Shown here: positions 11,553 to 21,647 of the stretch, one piece after another | Layout of the letters: each line of letters opens with the position of its first letter | Numbering within the stretch: the stretch's first letter is position 1 | DNA from: Mastigamoeba balamuthi | Taxonomy: Eukaryota; Evosea; Mastigamoebida; Mastigamoebidae | Assembly: GCA_902651635.1 (NCBI GenBank) | Contig: CACRSC010001923.1 | Location: 713,977-777,976 of the forward strand | DNA length: 64,000 nt | Reading direction: 5' to 3' | The notes under the pieces: generated by a model | Told to the model about the DNA's origin: nothing | The model's database searches: none | The model's input: only the letters and a program-made list of their open reading frames with translations | Program-made: the position numbers and the translations under genes

Positions 11553-12679
11553 CAGTGCGAATCACAACCAACTAGCCCACCTTAATTCTTCAAATACAAT
11601 TCAACCATACTTTTATTATATGTTTTGTACTTCCGAGGGCAAATCCTGATCTAGTATGCAGTGTAGTCTCCCTTGGCCTCCAGGACTGCTTGCTGCAACC
11701 GAGCAGGCAATGAAGAAACCAATTTTAAGCATACCTCTGAGAGAGAGACTTCCACTCTTTTCTGAGGCAACACATCAATGCCTCTAAGGCATTGATGTGT
11801 TGCCTCAGGCGTTTTCTATTCCATTGAGGTCAGGGCTGCATGCTGACCAGGGGAGGCAGGTGATGTTGTTTTTGGCTTTCCGTTTGGCAGCACATTTGAC
11901 TGGTTTGTTTACTGTCATTGTTCTCTGCCAGAAGCCACTCTACCTGATCATCCCATAAGCCTGGCGAATCGAAGGCAGGAGAGCCCTCTGATAGATGTCA
12001 CACATCTTTTCGCAATTGAGATTCCCCTGGAAGATGTGAAGCCATCCAAACCCATGTGAGGAAAAGCACCCTCACACCTGAACCTTATGAGGGTACTTAA
12101 CCTGTCTGACCAAAAATCGATGACCAGAAAGCTGCCAATGCTTGTTCTTTGGTCCCTCTAGCTAGAGCGTGGACTCATCACTTAACCATATATAGCTCCA
12201 ATCTCCCTGCAGATTTTTCCTTTCATTATCACGTCGTGCTTTTTGAAGAACTTTTTTAAACACAGGCTTGAACAAAGGAGTCTGAAACTTGGCATTAACA
12301 GCATGCAATCGCCTGTGAATAGTGGAGAGAGATGCCCAAAGATGAAGGGACTTGCGGGGGATTGAAGCTGAGTGGGGGGCTGGGATTGTACCCTGGCCAG
12401 AATTTGTTTGTCCTCCTTCTCTATTATTGCTCTTCTGAGGTTTTTTTTGGTTTAATGGTGAAGGTGAAGCAACACCGTCTGGTCACTGATCCATCCATTG
12501 TTGGGCTGTTCCACAGCTGCAGTGCACGTACTGTGCAATGTGCCTCATACCCAAGTGAGGGCCCATTGGATGGTTGTGCAAGAACCATATCTTATGGCCT
12601 ATAATCTATCAAATTGGCATTCTCAGTAATTGAAGTGATCGTGAAATAAGGTGGGCTAGTTGATTGTGATTTGTACTGT
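11553..12679 (-). mobile_element. Tc1/mariner DNA transposon, inactive copy
   Basis: A 1127-bp element with ~33-bp terminal inverted repeats that begin CAGT, as in Tc1 elements, and differ at about three positions. It is flanked by TA duplications at 11551-11552 and 12680-12681. The minus strand encodes a decayed transposase. WSYIWLSDES matches the second catalytic-aspartate block (F/LSDES). PWSACSPDLNGIENAW matches the WP-x-x-SPDLNPIEN-x-W signature that carries the third acidic residue. Several in-frame stops and frame changes are present in the N-terminal DNA-binding region and before the C-terminus, so the copy cannot make transposase. Composition is clearly more AT-rich than host genes. 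Confidence 0.88.
11762..11808. repeat. Perfect 22-bp hairpin inside the Tc1 transposase
   Basis: Two perfectly complementary 22-nt arms (CTGAGGCAACACATCAATGC plus CT, and its reverse complement) are separated by a 3-nt CTA loop. They lie in the transposase C-terminal region, just after the IENAW block. Confidence 0.9.
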
Positions 12680-12681
12680 AC

Positions 12682-13689
12682 TATCACGTTGATGAGGATC
12701 CAGTACATATTTCATTGTGTTTTACTTGGGGGAAAGGGGGGAAGTGAATGTGCAGTATTCAAGTGATACTTCATGGGACCTGCAGCAGTTCACACACAGA
12801 ACAGTTATGGTACTGTGTGGGTACCACGAAAAGATCACTGAAAGTATGGTAAAAGGGGGGCCCAGGTGTGCCTAGCCTCCGAAAAAGGTAAGTTGGCAAT
12901 ATTCGTGATTGGGTTGGGCCTGTCCAGGGTGTCAGTTGCATGCAGTAGGGCATCAATGCAGCACTTGATGTCTTCAGTGAGGCGTGTACATCATGAACGT
13001 GTCACTCTGCTAGTTGCCCTGTAGCTTAATGTATGAAGTTGGGATGTTTGCTGCTGCGAGTAGTCATAGCACAGCCCATACAGCCTGACTTTCCAGTAAT
13101 GCGAAGGTCCAATCATCCTATCCAGTGGGCCAGCCATTTGAAGATGCTGCTCACCATGTCTGGGGCAATGGCTCGGCCGTCCCCTGTGACTGTGAAGAGG
13201 TGCGTGTGGCCCTCCCACTGCTGAAGGGTGCAAAGGTCCCAGAGAAGGTTGTACGTGTTGCCCTCCTGGCCTGTGTCATAGATGTGGTAGTCAGTGTCTG
13301 TTCCTGGGTGGGCTTTGTCATGATATGCACGAGGAGCATGTTATCCACCATGAGAGTGACTGCCTCACTTGGCCAAAGAGCAAGGCAGAGGCAGAGTGCT
13401 GCGAGGATGGCATTCCACAGTGATGGGCCCATATGGAGGATGTTGTGGAGGAGGGTCAGTGTCCAGGGGTCCAACTGTGATTGCTGTGGGCTCCTCAGAG
13501 GTAGCAGTTTCTAGTGATTGTGTACATGAGGTCCCAAGCAGTGCATGAGGTGGCTGGGTTGTCACAGTTGCCTCTGCCTTGGCAGGCTGTGTACATGATG
13601 GCTGCCAGCAGGTGGGCCATGTCACATTGATCATCAGTTTGGACCATACTGCCCAGTGCAGGTCTGACAGTGCATGTGGGCCTGAAGCA
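12682..13689. other. Degenerate element sequence, unassigned
   Basis: No intact gene. Minus-strand frames continue past the zinc-knuckle fossil at 13690-14010 but alternate between frames. It may be the decayed downstream (pol-side) part of the same retroelement; no protease DTG/DSG or reverse-transcriptase YxDD motif was found. Confidence 0.35.
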
Positions 13690-14010
13690 GGCTACCACAG
13701 ACGTCTTCCTGTCATTGGGGACCTTGATGCGGCTCTGGAGCAGTCAGTATGCATTGGGCTGTTGGGGACAGTCGAAACAGTGGGGGCACTGGGCCATTCA
13801 GTGGCCCCAGCTGCCATACTGGAAGCACTGGTTGGTGTGATGGGTCCCTGAGCCCCAGGATGGATGCTGTGCGCAGTCCTGCTCCCAGTGGTTGTGCGTG
13901 CTGCATATGTAGCAGCTGCGGGGTCAGGTAGTCCATAGGGTGGGGTTCTCTCCAAAGTACTGCTGCTTCAGGTAATTGGACGGAGGCCACTCATCGCCTC
14001 TGCCCAGTCG
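13690..14010 (-). pseudogene. Fossil gag-like nucleocapsid with two CCHC zinc knuckles
   Basis: In one minus-strand frame the first knuckle CYICSTHNHWEQDC keeps the exact C-x2-C-x4-H-x4-C spacing. A second follows about 20 residues later with the same spacing, but its second Cys is Tyr and the residue after His is a TGA stop. Two more TGA codons interrupt the frame. The knuckles are preceded by LKQQYFGENPTLW. This arrangement is characteristic of retrotransposon Gag nucleocapsids. The visible lesions fit G-to-A changes on the coding strand (TGT to TAT, TGG to TGA). No long terminal repeats were recognised. Confidence 0.65.
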
Positions 14011-14492
14011 TCACCAGTCATCGAATTTCAGCCTCTGAACGGGTAAGGCTGTTGTTCAGAGCCGTGTCCGCCACCAACAGCATCAACCCACGCTGTGCAG
14101 TACCATAAAGGAAGCACTGGTGCGTTTGTCCTTTGTTTTTCTGGATCTGATGAGATCCTTGTGGCACCTTCTGCTGGATCTCTTTGCAGCTGCCAACCTC
14201 ACCATGGCTGTGATGGTCTTCCTCCACGGCAGGCAGGCACCAGCCCCTGCCCCCATCCCCTTCGTGCCTGGCCTTCATGCTTGCATGCACCAGGACAGCC
14301 GACACTGGCCATGCCCCCGTGATGCGGCCCAAGACAGTTAACGCCTCACAGCTGGCAGCCGTCCCATGCAGAAGCGACCCACTCAATGCCTTTCAGGCCT
14401 TCTGCGCCCCGTGGGTCTATGCCAAAGTCATGCCTGTGCACTTTCTCAATCTGCTCCTGCTGCTCTCAGCACCCCATCGCTGACAGTCCCGA

Positions 14493-14755
14493 GGGGGGGG
14501 GTCTGCACACATGCATGTACTTGGCTGACAAAGACGTCTACGTGAGCACATTGGTCATTGGGGGCAGCATGTGGGAGGCCCTACACATGCTACCCTAACC
14601 CTAACCCTAACCCTAACCCTAACCTTAACCTAACTAATGGCATTGCTGTGATGCTACGGCACCTGCGTGCAGCAGGCAGCCATGGGCCTGTCGTCGATGT
14701 GGGCACCAACATTGGACTCTACACATTGGCAGCCAAAAGTGAATGTTCCCTATGA
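14493..14755 (+). pseudogene. FkbM-type methyltransferase fragment split by telomeric repeats
   Basis: The left half reads MYLADKDVYVSTLVIGGSMW and the right half reads VVDVGTNIGLYTLAAK. Together they match consecutive blocks of FkbM-family SAM-dependent methyltransferases (D-x-x-V-S...G-x-W-E, then D-V-G-x-N-I-G-x-x-T/S-L-x-A). Between them, 14590-14636 is a telomere-type repeat array, after which the frame has shifted. No further homology is visible downstream, and a start codon was not identified. An upstream hydrophobic frame near 14120-14230 could be the original N-terminal anchor, but this is uncertain. Confidence 0.6.
14590..14636. repeat. Interstitial telomeric repeat (CCCTAA/TTAGGG)
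   Basis: Five near-perfect CCCTAA units followed by degenerate CTTAA and CCTAA units. The G-rich strand is minus. The array lies inside the FkbM-like reading frame. Confidence 0.93.
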
Positions 14756-15083
14756 AAGGGAGTATTGGATGTGGCAGTCCACCCTGGCTGGGCTTGGGGA
14801 CGACCTGCAAGGGTGTAGTGAGTCCCATGACATTCTCACTTGGCTTACTTGGTACCTGTGCCCTGCAGTGGCTCCAGGGCTGCACCAGCCAGGATGCAAG
14901 ACAGTGCTCTAACTGCCGACAATGACCTGTCACTGGCTCTGTAAGAATAAAGGATGTGCTGAAGCGGACACCAAGGGCTTCTTGCTCTAGATACAAGATA
15001 ATTTTGCACACCACAGGCCCCATTAATCACCAAATCTATGAGATGCCATGATAGATTAGCAGTCTGAGGGACGGTCACTGCTG

Positions 15084-15429
15084 CTACAGTGGGCACTGGG
15101 CTGCTTGCTCTGCCAGCAATCTCGCAATTTCTCCAGGTATCATATAGCCCCTCAGTCGGTCTTCTTCTTGCTTGGCCAGGGTTCCAACAGTGCGGACAAA
15201 GTTCTTGTGTAGGATTTCGGCCCACACCTTCACCTTATCACCCATCGGATCAACTGGGACTTCTGGGGACAGAAACTGTCATATGCAGTGAGAACAGAAA
15301 ATTGCAACAGAGCTTTTGGTCTACCTTCCTTGTGACATTCTGACGCCACTCCAGGTCGACCTTCATCTTGGGATCCGTGAACCGCACAGAGACTGAGCTT
15401 CAGAACTCATTCTCCTCACTCCACACCAG
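15084..15429 (-). pseudogene. Unidentified decayed coding sequence
   Basis: Two minus-strand stretches look genuinely coding. One reads SSVSVRFTDPKMKVDLEWRQ and is preceded by an in-frame TGA. The other, in a different frame, reads DKVKVWAEILHKNFVRTVG and continues to EIARLLAEQAAQ before TAG. The frame change and stop indicate decay, although a small intron between them is possible. No family recognised; it lies in the same orientation as the zinc-knuckle fossil and could be an N-terminal Gag region. Confidence 0.4.
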
Positions 15430-17400
15430 TACACCCCACCCCACACCTATACAGAACAAAATCACTTAAATTATAATTTTTATAATTTAATAAATTTCAA
15501 TCTTTAAATTGAATTAGACACATCGTTTTCTGGCGTTTAATTGATTGTTTAATCGTTTTCATAGAAAAATAAATCGATAAATATCGCTAAAATCACTAAA
15601 ATCGCTAAAAACGATTAATGTGCATTATGCACATAATGTGCTATTAAATTATTGCACTACTTTAGTGCTAACTTAGCGCAAAATTTAGTGCTGCGATTTT
15701 ATCTCTACATGTGCTAATTTAGCACTTTAGTGAATCAAATGCAGTGATGACCAAATGTTTAATAACATTTTTCACAGAACGAGGCCCAGGTGTCACAGAG
15801 GAAACCTAAGGCCACTGACAGTGAGTCACAGCAACAGGAGCAGCAGGAGCAGCAGGAGCAGCAGGTCGACTAAGACGTCCTGATCAAGCTTAAGGCAATG
15901 ACAAGTGAGGATGTGGTATCTCTCCTCAGCAGAAGAGGCACTGCAGAGTGCTGCTAAAGCAGCACTGTGCTGAAAAAATTTCGATTGATTTAAATTGCAA
16001 TTAAGTAGAATTTTAAGAAACAAATTACTTCGAGTGATATATGCATATGAAACGTTCGTTTTTTTAGCAATTATATTACTTATTCATTTAATAGTTTTGA
16101 TCACTTTTATTTCTGCATTGAATAATGCATATTTTGTGCATATTGCACATTTTCTTATTGATATTTCATTGATTTTTGTGCTTTCTATGCATATTACGCA
16201 TTCTGCACATGTAGTGATGCATGGTACCTGTCATTTTTTCTTTACTGAAAATGTGAGATGAGCTGCCATTAAGTCTTGCTTCTGCACTTTTCAGGGGGAA
16301 AATGCTGAAATACGCAAATGTTCAGGCCCCACAGGGGGTACAGAGGGCTTTCTCCCTGCTTCTGATCATCCTTCTGATATTTCTGCTATTTTAAAGGTCT
16401 GTGCTTCTCCACAAACTCTCAGACTCAACTCCATGTCAGTCATTATCTGCTTCTAAGCTATCACCACCTTCACCTTCACCCACATTGCCCCCTCAAGCTC
16501 CCAAGGTATTTTCGGATCTCAGAGCATTAACAACAACATTAGCATAGTTCTGCTTGTATGGAAGCACCCCAAAAGCCTCTGCCTGACCTTGGTCACTCTC
16601 ATCTTACTAAGATTGTACAACAAGTCTCTCTCCCCAGCATCTTTCCTTCTCTGTCATGCACATCTGCAGCTTCCTCTTCTGCCTCACTGCCCCCGCCTGT
16701 GTGCACCATGCCACCATCCCCTGCTGGGGCAGCATGGCTGTGGAAAAGCGACAGCCTCCATACACTATTGTGGGCTGTTGCTGAGTACATGACTGTGCTG
16801 TACAGTCCCAAATATAAATAAGAGCCAACAGACCAGCTGCTGGACCACAGTTCTGCACTCTCTCCAGAGGAAATCGAGGCACTTCCAGACAGAACAATCC
16901 AAGGACTTGATGAAGAGATGAATAGGAACTTCTTTTTCTTGTTTTCTGCACGAGAAGACGACTTTTTCTGCTCAACCAGGACTGGTGGAGAAGAAATCAC
17001 AACTGTAACAATGATCTTAGCGAAATAAATCCGATTCCAGAAAATCCAAATAGTTGTATTCTGCACGTTGAGTAACATGTGATTACAAATGTGGCGTCAT
17101 TCTATGTGCTACATGGTGAGCGACAGACTTTTAGACAAAACCAAAAAAGACTGGTGTGACAGGTGCCATGCACAATATGCACAGGCATCACTACATATGA
17201 ATAATGTGCACTATGCACAAAAAGTGCATAAAACTCAAATTTTGCTAAATAAATGCACTTAATACACTATGTGCTAAATGTGATAAAAGAAATTAGTGCA
17301 AATTAGTGCTAATTCAGCACTATATCTAGTGCTCAAATTCAGCACTACATAAGCTAATTAGGTGCTTCATAAGAAAAAAAGCAGCAATGACCTTGTGTAT
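15430..17400. other. AT-rich island with dense TAGTGC/GCACTA and TGCAT motifs
   Basis: A sharp drop in GC compared with the host. At 15540-15770 and 17140-17370, short words (TAGTGC, GCACTA, GTGCAT, ATGCAC) recur many times. Segments around 16180-16230 and 17150-17190 are partly inverted copies of each other (TGTAGTGATGC, and ATGG-C/T-ACCTGTCA). The end segments near 15750 and 17380 share a GCAGYRATGACC word in direct orientation. The structure suggests a non-autonomous element or nested insertions with subterminal repeats. Confidence 0.5.
16558..17028 (+). pseudogene. Unrecognised reading frame interrupted by one TAA
   Basis: An open frame of 87 codons ends at TAA (16819-16821) but continues in the same frame for another 68 codons (LSPEEIEALPDRTIQGLDEE, then a Phe-rich stretch) to a second TAA. 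CAA-to-TAA would explain the break. Inside the AT-rich island; no family recognised. Confidence 0.35.
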
Positions 17401-17860
17401 TAATGAATGCACCAAAAGAACCCAATACGTGATCCGATGACAGACGACGAAATGTGCCTGACAAAGACATAAGCTCAGGCCACCACAGTGTTTGACCTTC
17501 GCTGGGCGAGCACTAACGGTCATTAACCATTGACTGTTATTCCAGGGAATTGAGGCGGCTAATGTATCTAGTGCAGGGCAGGGGTGGTGATATCGGCACG
17601 GACTCCCGGGGCAAGTGGGGCACTGGGACTGGCAGGCGGGGCTGACAGGGGTTCGTGTCCCCCTATCGTGAATCCTGTCCCTGAGCTCGACTGCAGAGTG
17701 CATAGCGACCCGTTACACAGGAACTGACTGCGATGGTGATGGCACATCCCTGCTGCTGGATGACGGAGAGCGGAAGAACCTCGAGATGCACGAGAGCACG
17801 GGGCTGCCTCCCCTGTTGCTGCGGTCATTCGGTGCTGCTGCCAAATGAAGTGGGCTGCAC
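17401..17860. other. Intergenic region downstream of the rhomboid gene
   Basis: Transition from the AT-rich island to host composition. No supported gene; it probably includes the rhomboid 3' untranslated region. Confidence 0.4.
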
Positions 17861-18843
17861 TTACTGCTGGTGCATCGTCGTCGGGAGGACTCCGGTCTGC
17901 GGCCCCACTACGTACGACGGCATGTGCACGATACGGGTCATCGGCGGCAGGCCCTCGATCACCGCGACAGCCCAGTCCGGCAGAATGAGGAATCGCAGCA
18001 GCCCGAAGACATCTGCCGAGAGAACTGAGCCGAGTCGACTGAAACCGGGACTGAAAATCGGGAATAGGGAATTGCGCACAGAGATAGCCGCTGAGGATGC
18101 CAGCGAGGTGGCCGAGGAACGAGACGCCGGGCAGGATGACCTGCATGACGATGAGGGCCACCCAGGGAAACGCATGCGCGGGCACCGTGAACCCGAAGAA
18201 GCTGCGGCTCACGCTGTCCGACACGGACGCGGCGACGTCGACGGCGAAGATGACGCCGCTGAAGCCGAGGCTGCACCGCAGGGCCAGGAGCCTCGTGAGG
18301 CCAAGGCCGTCCGAGGCCAGCGCGATGCCCGTGTGCAGCGCTGCGTTGACGACAACGAACGCCAGAATGGCGTTGAGAGCCCCGAGGCTGCCCGCCTTCC
18401 TCTACTCGCCCGTGCTGGTCAGTTGCGAGACGTGCAGCGGGAGGAACAGCGAACCTCGAAGACAGTGCCCATCGGGACGAAGGAGAGCATGTTCGCGAGG
18501 ATGTGGAGGACGTCGACGTGGAAGAACGGCGAGGTGAAGACCCTTAGCACTGCAGGCGAGAGCTCCCAAAGTCGGATACGACGAGTGAGGGGGAATTGTT
18601 TTTGTATACTCTTTCTGGGGGGTGTGGGGACCACGCACAGGCTCTCTTGAAGCTGACCCGGAACCAGAAGGGCATGAGGCAGACGCGGAGCGAGACGGCG
18701 CCGAAGACGAGCTCGTAGAGGCAGAGAGCGGTGCACAGGAGCAGCACCGAGCGTGTCACGAGGGGCACCGACTCGAGCCACACGCGTGCGCGCGAGATGA
18801 GGCCCGCCTGCGAGGCCACGTTGGCTGCTGTGCTGCCCGACAT
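17861..18843 (-). CDS. Rhomboid-family intramembrane serine protease
   Basis: Four exons (18639-18843, 18455-18549, 18080-18395, 17861-18012) encode 255 aa with consistent phases. The catalytic dyad is visible: Ser in GFSGVIFA (GxSG motif) and His in FLGHLAGILSGYLY. The upstream conserved loop is FTSPFFHVDVLHILANMLSF, matching the H-x-x-x-x-H/N region of TM2. The closest architecture is the RHBDD1-like/secretase type, with six membrane segments and a cytosolic C-terminal tail (53 residues after the last segment, ending MHQQ). Such proteases cut membrane proteins near the lumenal face of the ER, Golgi or other membranes. All three introns are GT-AG. The gene lies tail-on to the AT-rich island. 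Confidence 0.88.
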
Positions 18844-19088
18844 TGGCGCCTTGCCCTGGCTCCTGACTCGATGCCACCGGAATTCCTGGTTATGCGGAGG
18901 ATTTTCCAGACCTGCTGGGCTCTGATGTCATTGAAAAGAAAGATCCGATAACAAGTTTTTTGAACGAATTGTTGAAGACGGATAAAAATCGATTGATCCA
19001 ACTATGCACCTTGTGTGTTCAATTGAGCAAAGGGGTGGCGGGGAAGGCACCGCGGCGGGAGAGCAGCTGGGGAGGCGAGTCCCGGTCC
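18844..19088. other. Intergenic spacer
   Basis: Short AT-richer spacer between two minus-strand genes, holding the rhomboid promoter and the 3' end of the oxidoreductase transcript. No gene seen. Confidence 0.5.
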
Positions 19089-20766
19089 TCAGTGCTCCCA
19101 GGGGAACTTGATGTCGATCTTGCACTGGTCGCGGAGCTGGACGAGCTCGGGGCGCAGGCCCTGCGGGATGGGGACGCCGTTCTTCTCGCGGTCGAGCTGC
19201 GTGTAGTGCTCCTTCTCGCCCGGCGTGTAGATGCGCTCGGCGCCGGCGATCTTGCGGCTGGCGCGCAGCTCGCGGTTGATCTGGCCCACGTGGCGCTTGA
19301 ACTCGTCGGGGTCGCGGAAGCAGTTGATGTCGATGGCGAGGAAGAAGTGGCCCAGCTCGATGGGGCACTTCTTGCCGTCCCTCGTCGTCCCCACCAGCGC
19401 CTGCATGTGGTTCCCCGCCTGCAGGCACGACGACAGGATCTCCACCACCTCGGCGTACCCGTACCCCTTGTACCCGCCCGTCTCCTCCCCGGCCCCTCCG
19501 ATAGGCTGCGAGAGAGTGAGTTATGACGCTGTAAGTAAAAAAAACGGCGGTTGCGAATTCAATTTGTCCGATCGCGTGGAGAAAAGTGATCTCTGGCGCA
19601 GCGGGCAGCGCTGGCGACAGGGGGGGGCGCACGAGGCAGAAGCAGTCGCCGGTGACGAGGTCCTTGAGGATCTGGTGCGTGTCGGTGCGCGGGGCGCCGC
19701 TCTTGTCCTGGACCCAGCCGACGGGCAGCGGCTTGTTCTCGCGGTCGTACATCTCGATCTTGCCGCGCTGCACCACCGACGTCGCGCAGTCCAGGCACCA
19801 CGGGAACCCTGCTCGGCCGACCCCCTCCCTCAGTCCCTCGGCCCGCAGCGCGGCCCGCACGGCCGTGTGGGAGAACGGAGAGAACAGAGAGAACAGAGGG
19901 CGCACAGGACAAAGAGGACACAGAGGACACAGAGGTGGAGAGAACGGAGAGGACGCAGAGGACACAGAGAACAGAGAGAACGGAGAGAACGGAGAGAACG
20001 GAGAGAACAGATAGAACAGATAGAACAGATAGAACAGAGAGAAGGGAGCGAATCGTGCGGACCCTCGTCGGTGGGGAAGGCGAAGACGAGGGGGTTGGTG
20101 CCCAGCATGGGCTCGGCGCCCCAGGTGGGCGCGATCGAGGGGCGCGCGTTGGTGCCGCTGAGGCCGATGAGGCCCTCGGCCGCGGCCATGGTGCTGTAGT
20201 AGCCCGCGATGCCGTAGTGCGTCGAGTGCCTGGCGACGACCATGCCGAGCCCGCACTTCTTGGCCTTGTCGACGGCCATCCGCATGCAGCGGCTCGCCAC
20301 GACCATGCCCATGCCGTTGTGCCCGTCGACCACGGCCGTCGTCGGCGTCTCGCGCACCACCTCGAACTGCGTCTGCGGGTTCAGCGTCCCGTTCTTGATC
20401 CTGTCGTAGTAGATCAGCTTCAGCCTCTGTTGTGCGTTGTCAGTGCTCTCTGGTGCGCCCCCCTGCGTGCTGCCTTGCCTGGATGCCGTGCGTGTCCATG
20501 CCGCGCAGGTCCGCTGCGATGAGGACCTTGCCGCAGACCTGTGGTGCGGGGCAGTGGATGGTTATTGGTTGTTGGTTGATTAGCTCAGGGTTTGTTTTTC
20601 CTTCGTGTGTTGTGTTGTGCTGTGCTGTTGGGGTGTGGGGAGGGGTCTCCGGGACCTGAGCGTCGTCGCGGGGGACGCCGACGGCCGTCAGGACGTTGAC
20701 CATGAAGTTCTCGAGCACGTCGACGGGCAGGCGGTACTCCTCGTGGTGCGCTGCTGCTGCTGCCAT
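19089..20766 (-). CDS. LDH2/malate dehydrogenase-type NAD(P)-dependent oxidoreductase
   Basis: Five exons (20656-20766, 20479-20538, 20063-20426, 19633-19808, 19089-19505) encode 375 aa. Family marks: ADLRGMDTHGIQ near the N-terminus, VVDGHNGMGMVVASRCM, ARHSTHYGIAGYYSTMAA, PLVFAFPTDEG, ATSVVQRGKIEMYDRENKPL with GW-x-x-D, and GGYKGYGYAEVVEIL. These define the Ldh_2 family (malate/L-lactate dehydrogenase, ureidoglycolate dehydrogenase). It reduces 2-oxo acids or oxidises 2-hydroxy acids; the exact substrate cannot be set from sequence. Intron 2 is GC-AG (CAG|GCAAGG). Intron 3 contains a large purine-strand repeat. There is no obvious targeting peptide, so it is probably cytosolic. Confidence 0.88.
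19869..20046. repeat. Polypurine minisatellite in oxidoreductase intron 3
   Basis: Imperfect tandem units of the AGAACGGAG / AGAACAGAG type on the plus strand, i.e. an extended CT-rich tract in the minus-strand transcript. Confidence 0.85.
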
Positions 20767-21288
20767 GGTGGGTTGCTGGGCGGTGAGGTGTGAGAGCGTA
20801 ATCTAAAAATTAAAAAACTCTGCTCGCTCCGCCGAGGTTCGTCGGTGCGGAAGATACGCCGGTGACGCTAAAAGTACACGTAAAATCTGCGTATCCTCCG
20901 CAAGCAGTTTTTCCCAGAGCACAGGCGGACAGGACACACAGCCCCCCAGTCAGCTCCTCCTCTCTAGCAACAGCCGATTTCCACACGCCCCCAGCAAAAC
21001 ACCCTCTACGCCGTGCGGCTCTCCACACGCGTCCAGGCAAGCAGAGCAAGGGGACTCGCAGGCGAAACACTCGTACACGCTAAAGCAATTGCATAGTCTT
21101 ACGATGGTGAGAGCGGTGCTGCAAGGGGAGGTGGCCCGGGTCACAAGCCTCCCTCCCCCCTGCGGGGGAGCCCCCTTGCACCCTGTGCGTGGTGTGCGTG
21201 CGTGAAACGTCCCCGAGGGAGGGGAGGGGGGGGAAGGCGGCCTGCGCGTGTGCGTGTGTGTGTGTTAACAGCTGTTTGTATTGCGCGG
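20767..21288. other. Intergenic region
   Basis: Contains the oxidoreductase promoter, with an AT-rich run just upstream of its start, and the presumed 3' untranslated region of the MOK gene. No additional gene supported. Confidence 0.5.
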
Positions 21289-21616
21289 TCACTGGTACAC
21301 GACGTTGGCCCTCGGGGACTTTGTGTCAGCGGGTGGGAACCCCTTCAGCGACCTGCGGCCGTCGCGCGCGCTGTCAGCGGGCTGGCCGTCGAGGGTTGGG
21401 AGTGTGCTGGAGCTCTTGTGTGGGGCGGCGTACGCCAGGTCTGTCTTGCGTGCTCTTGTCTTCACCGCCCCCGACCCTATCGCCGGCAGCGGCCCCGTCA
21501 CCCCCTGCTGTGCCCTCCCCGCCGTCAGTCGCCGCCTCTGTGTGGGCCCGTGCGGCTCTGTGGGCTCAGGGGCTCACCGATGGGGATGTCACGGGCTTGG
21601 AGTTGCCCAGCGTGGC

Positions 21617-21647
<31 letters not shown>

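Noticed and set aside
11600-12680. A host gene on the plus strand at 12332-12604
   Set aside because: It lies antisense inside the Tc1 transposase, and its frame has no domain or start context.
15820-15862. CRISPR-like or RNA-guide repeat at the CAGCAGGAG run
   Set aside because: A simple coding Gln/Glu triplet repeat without spacers, in a eukaryotic context.
21566-21577. MOK ending at the in-frame TGA at 21566
   Set aside because: A phase-0 GTGAGC donor lies just before it, and a matching acceptor leads to a 72-codon exon without stops. Kept as second choice because no homology covers the last exon.
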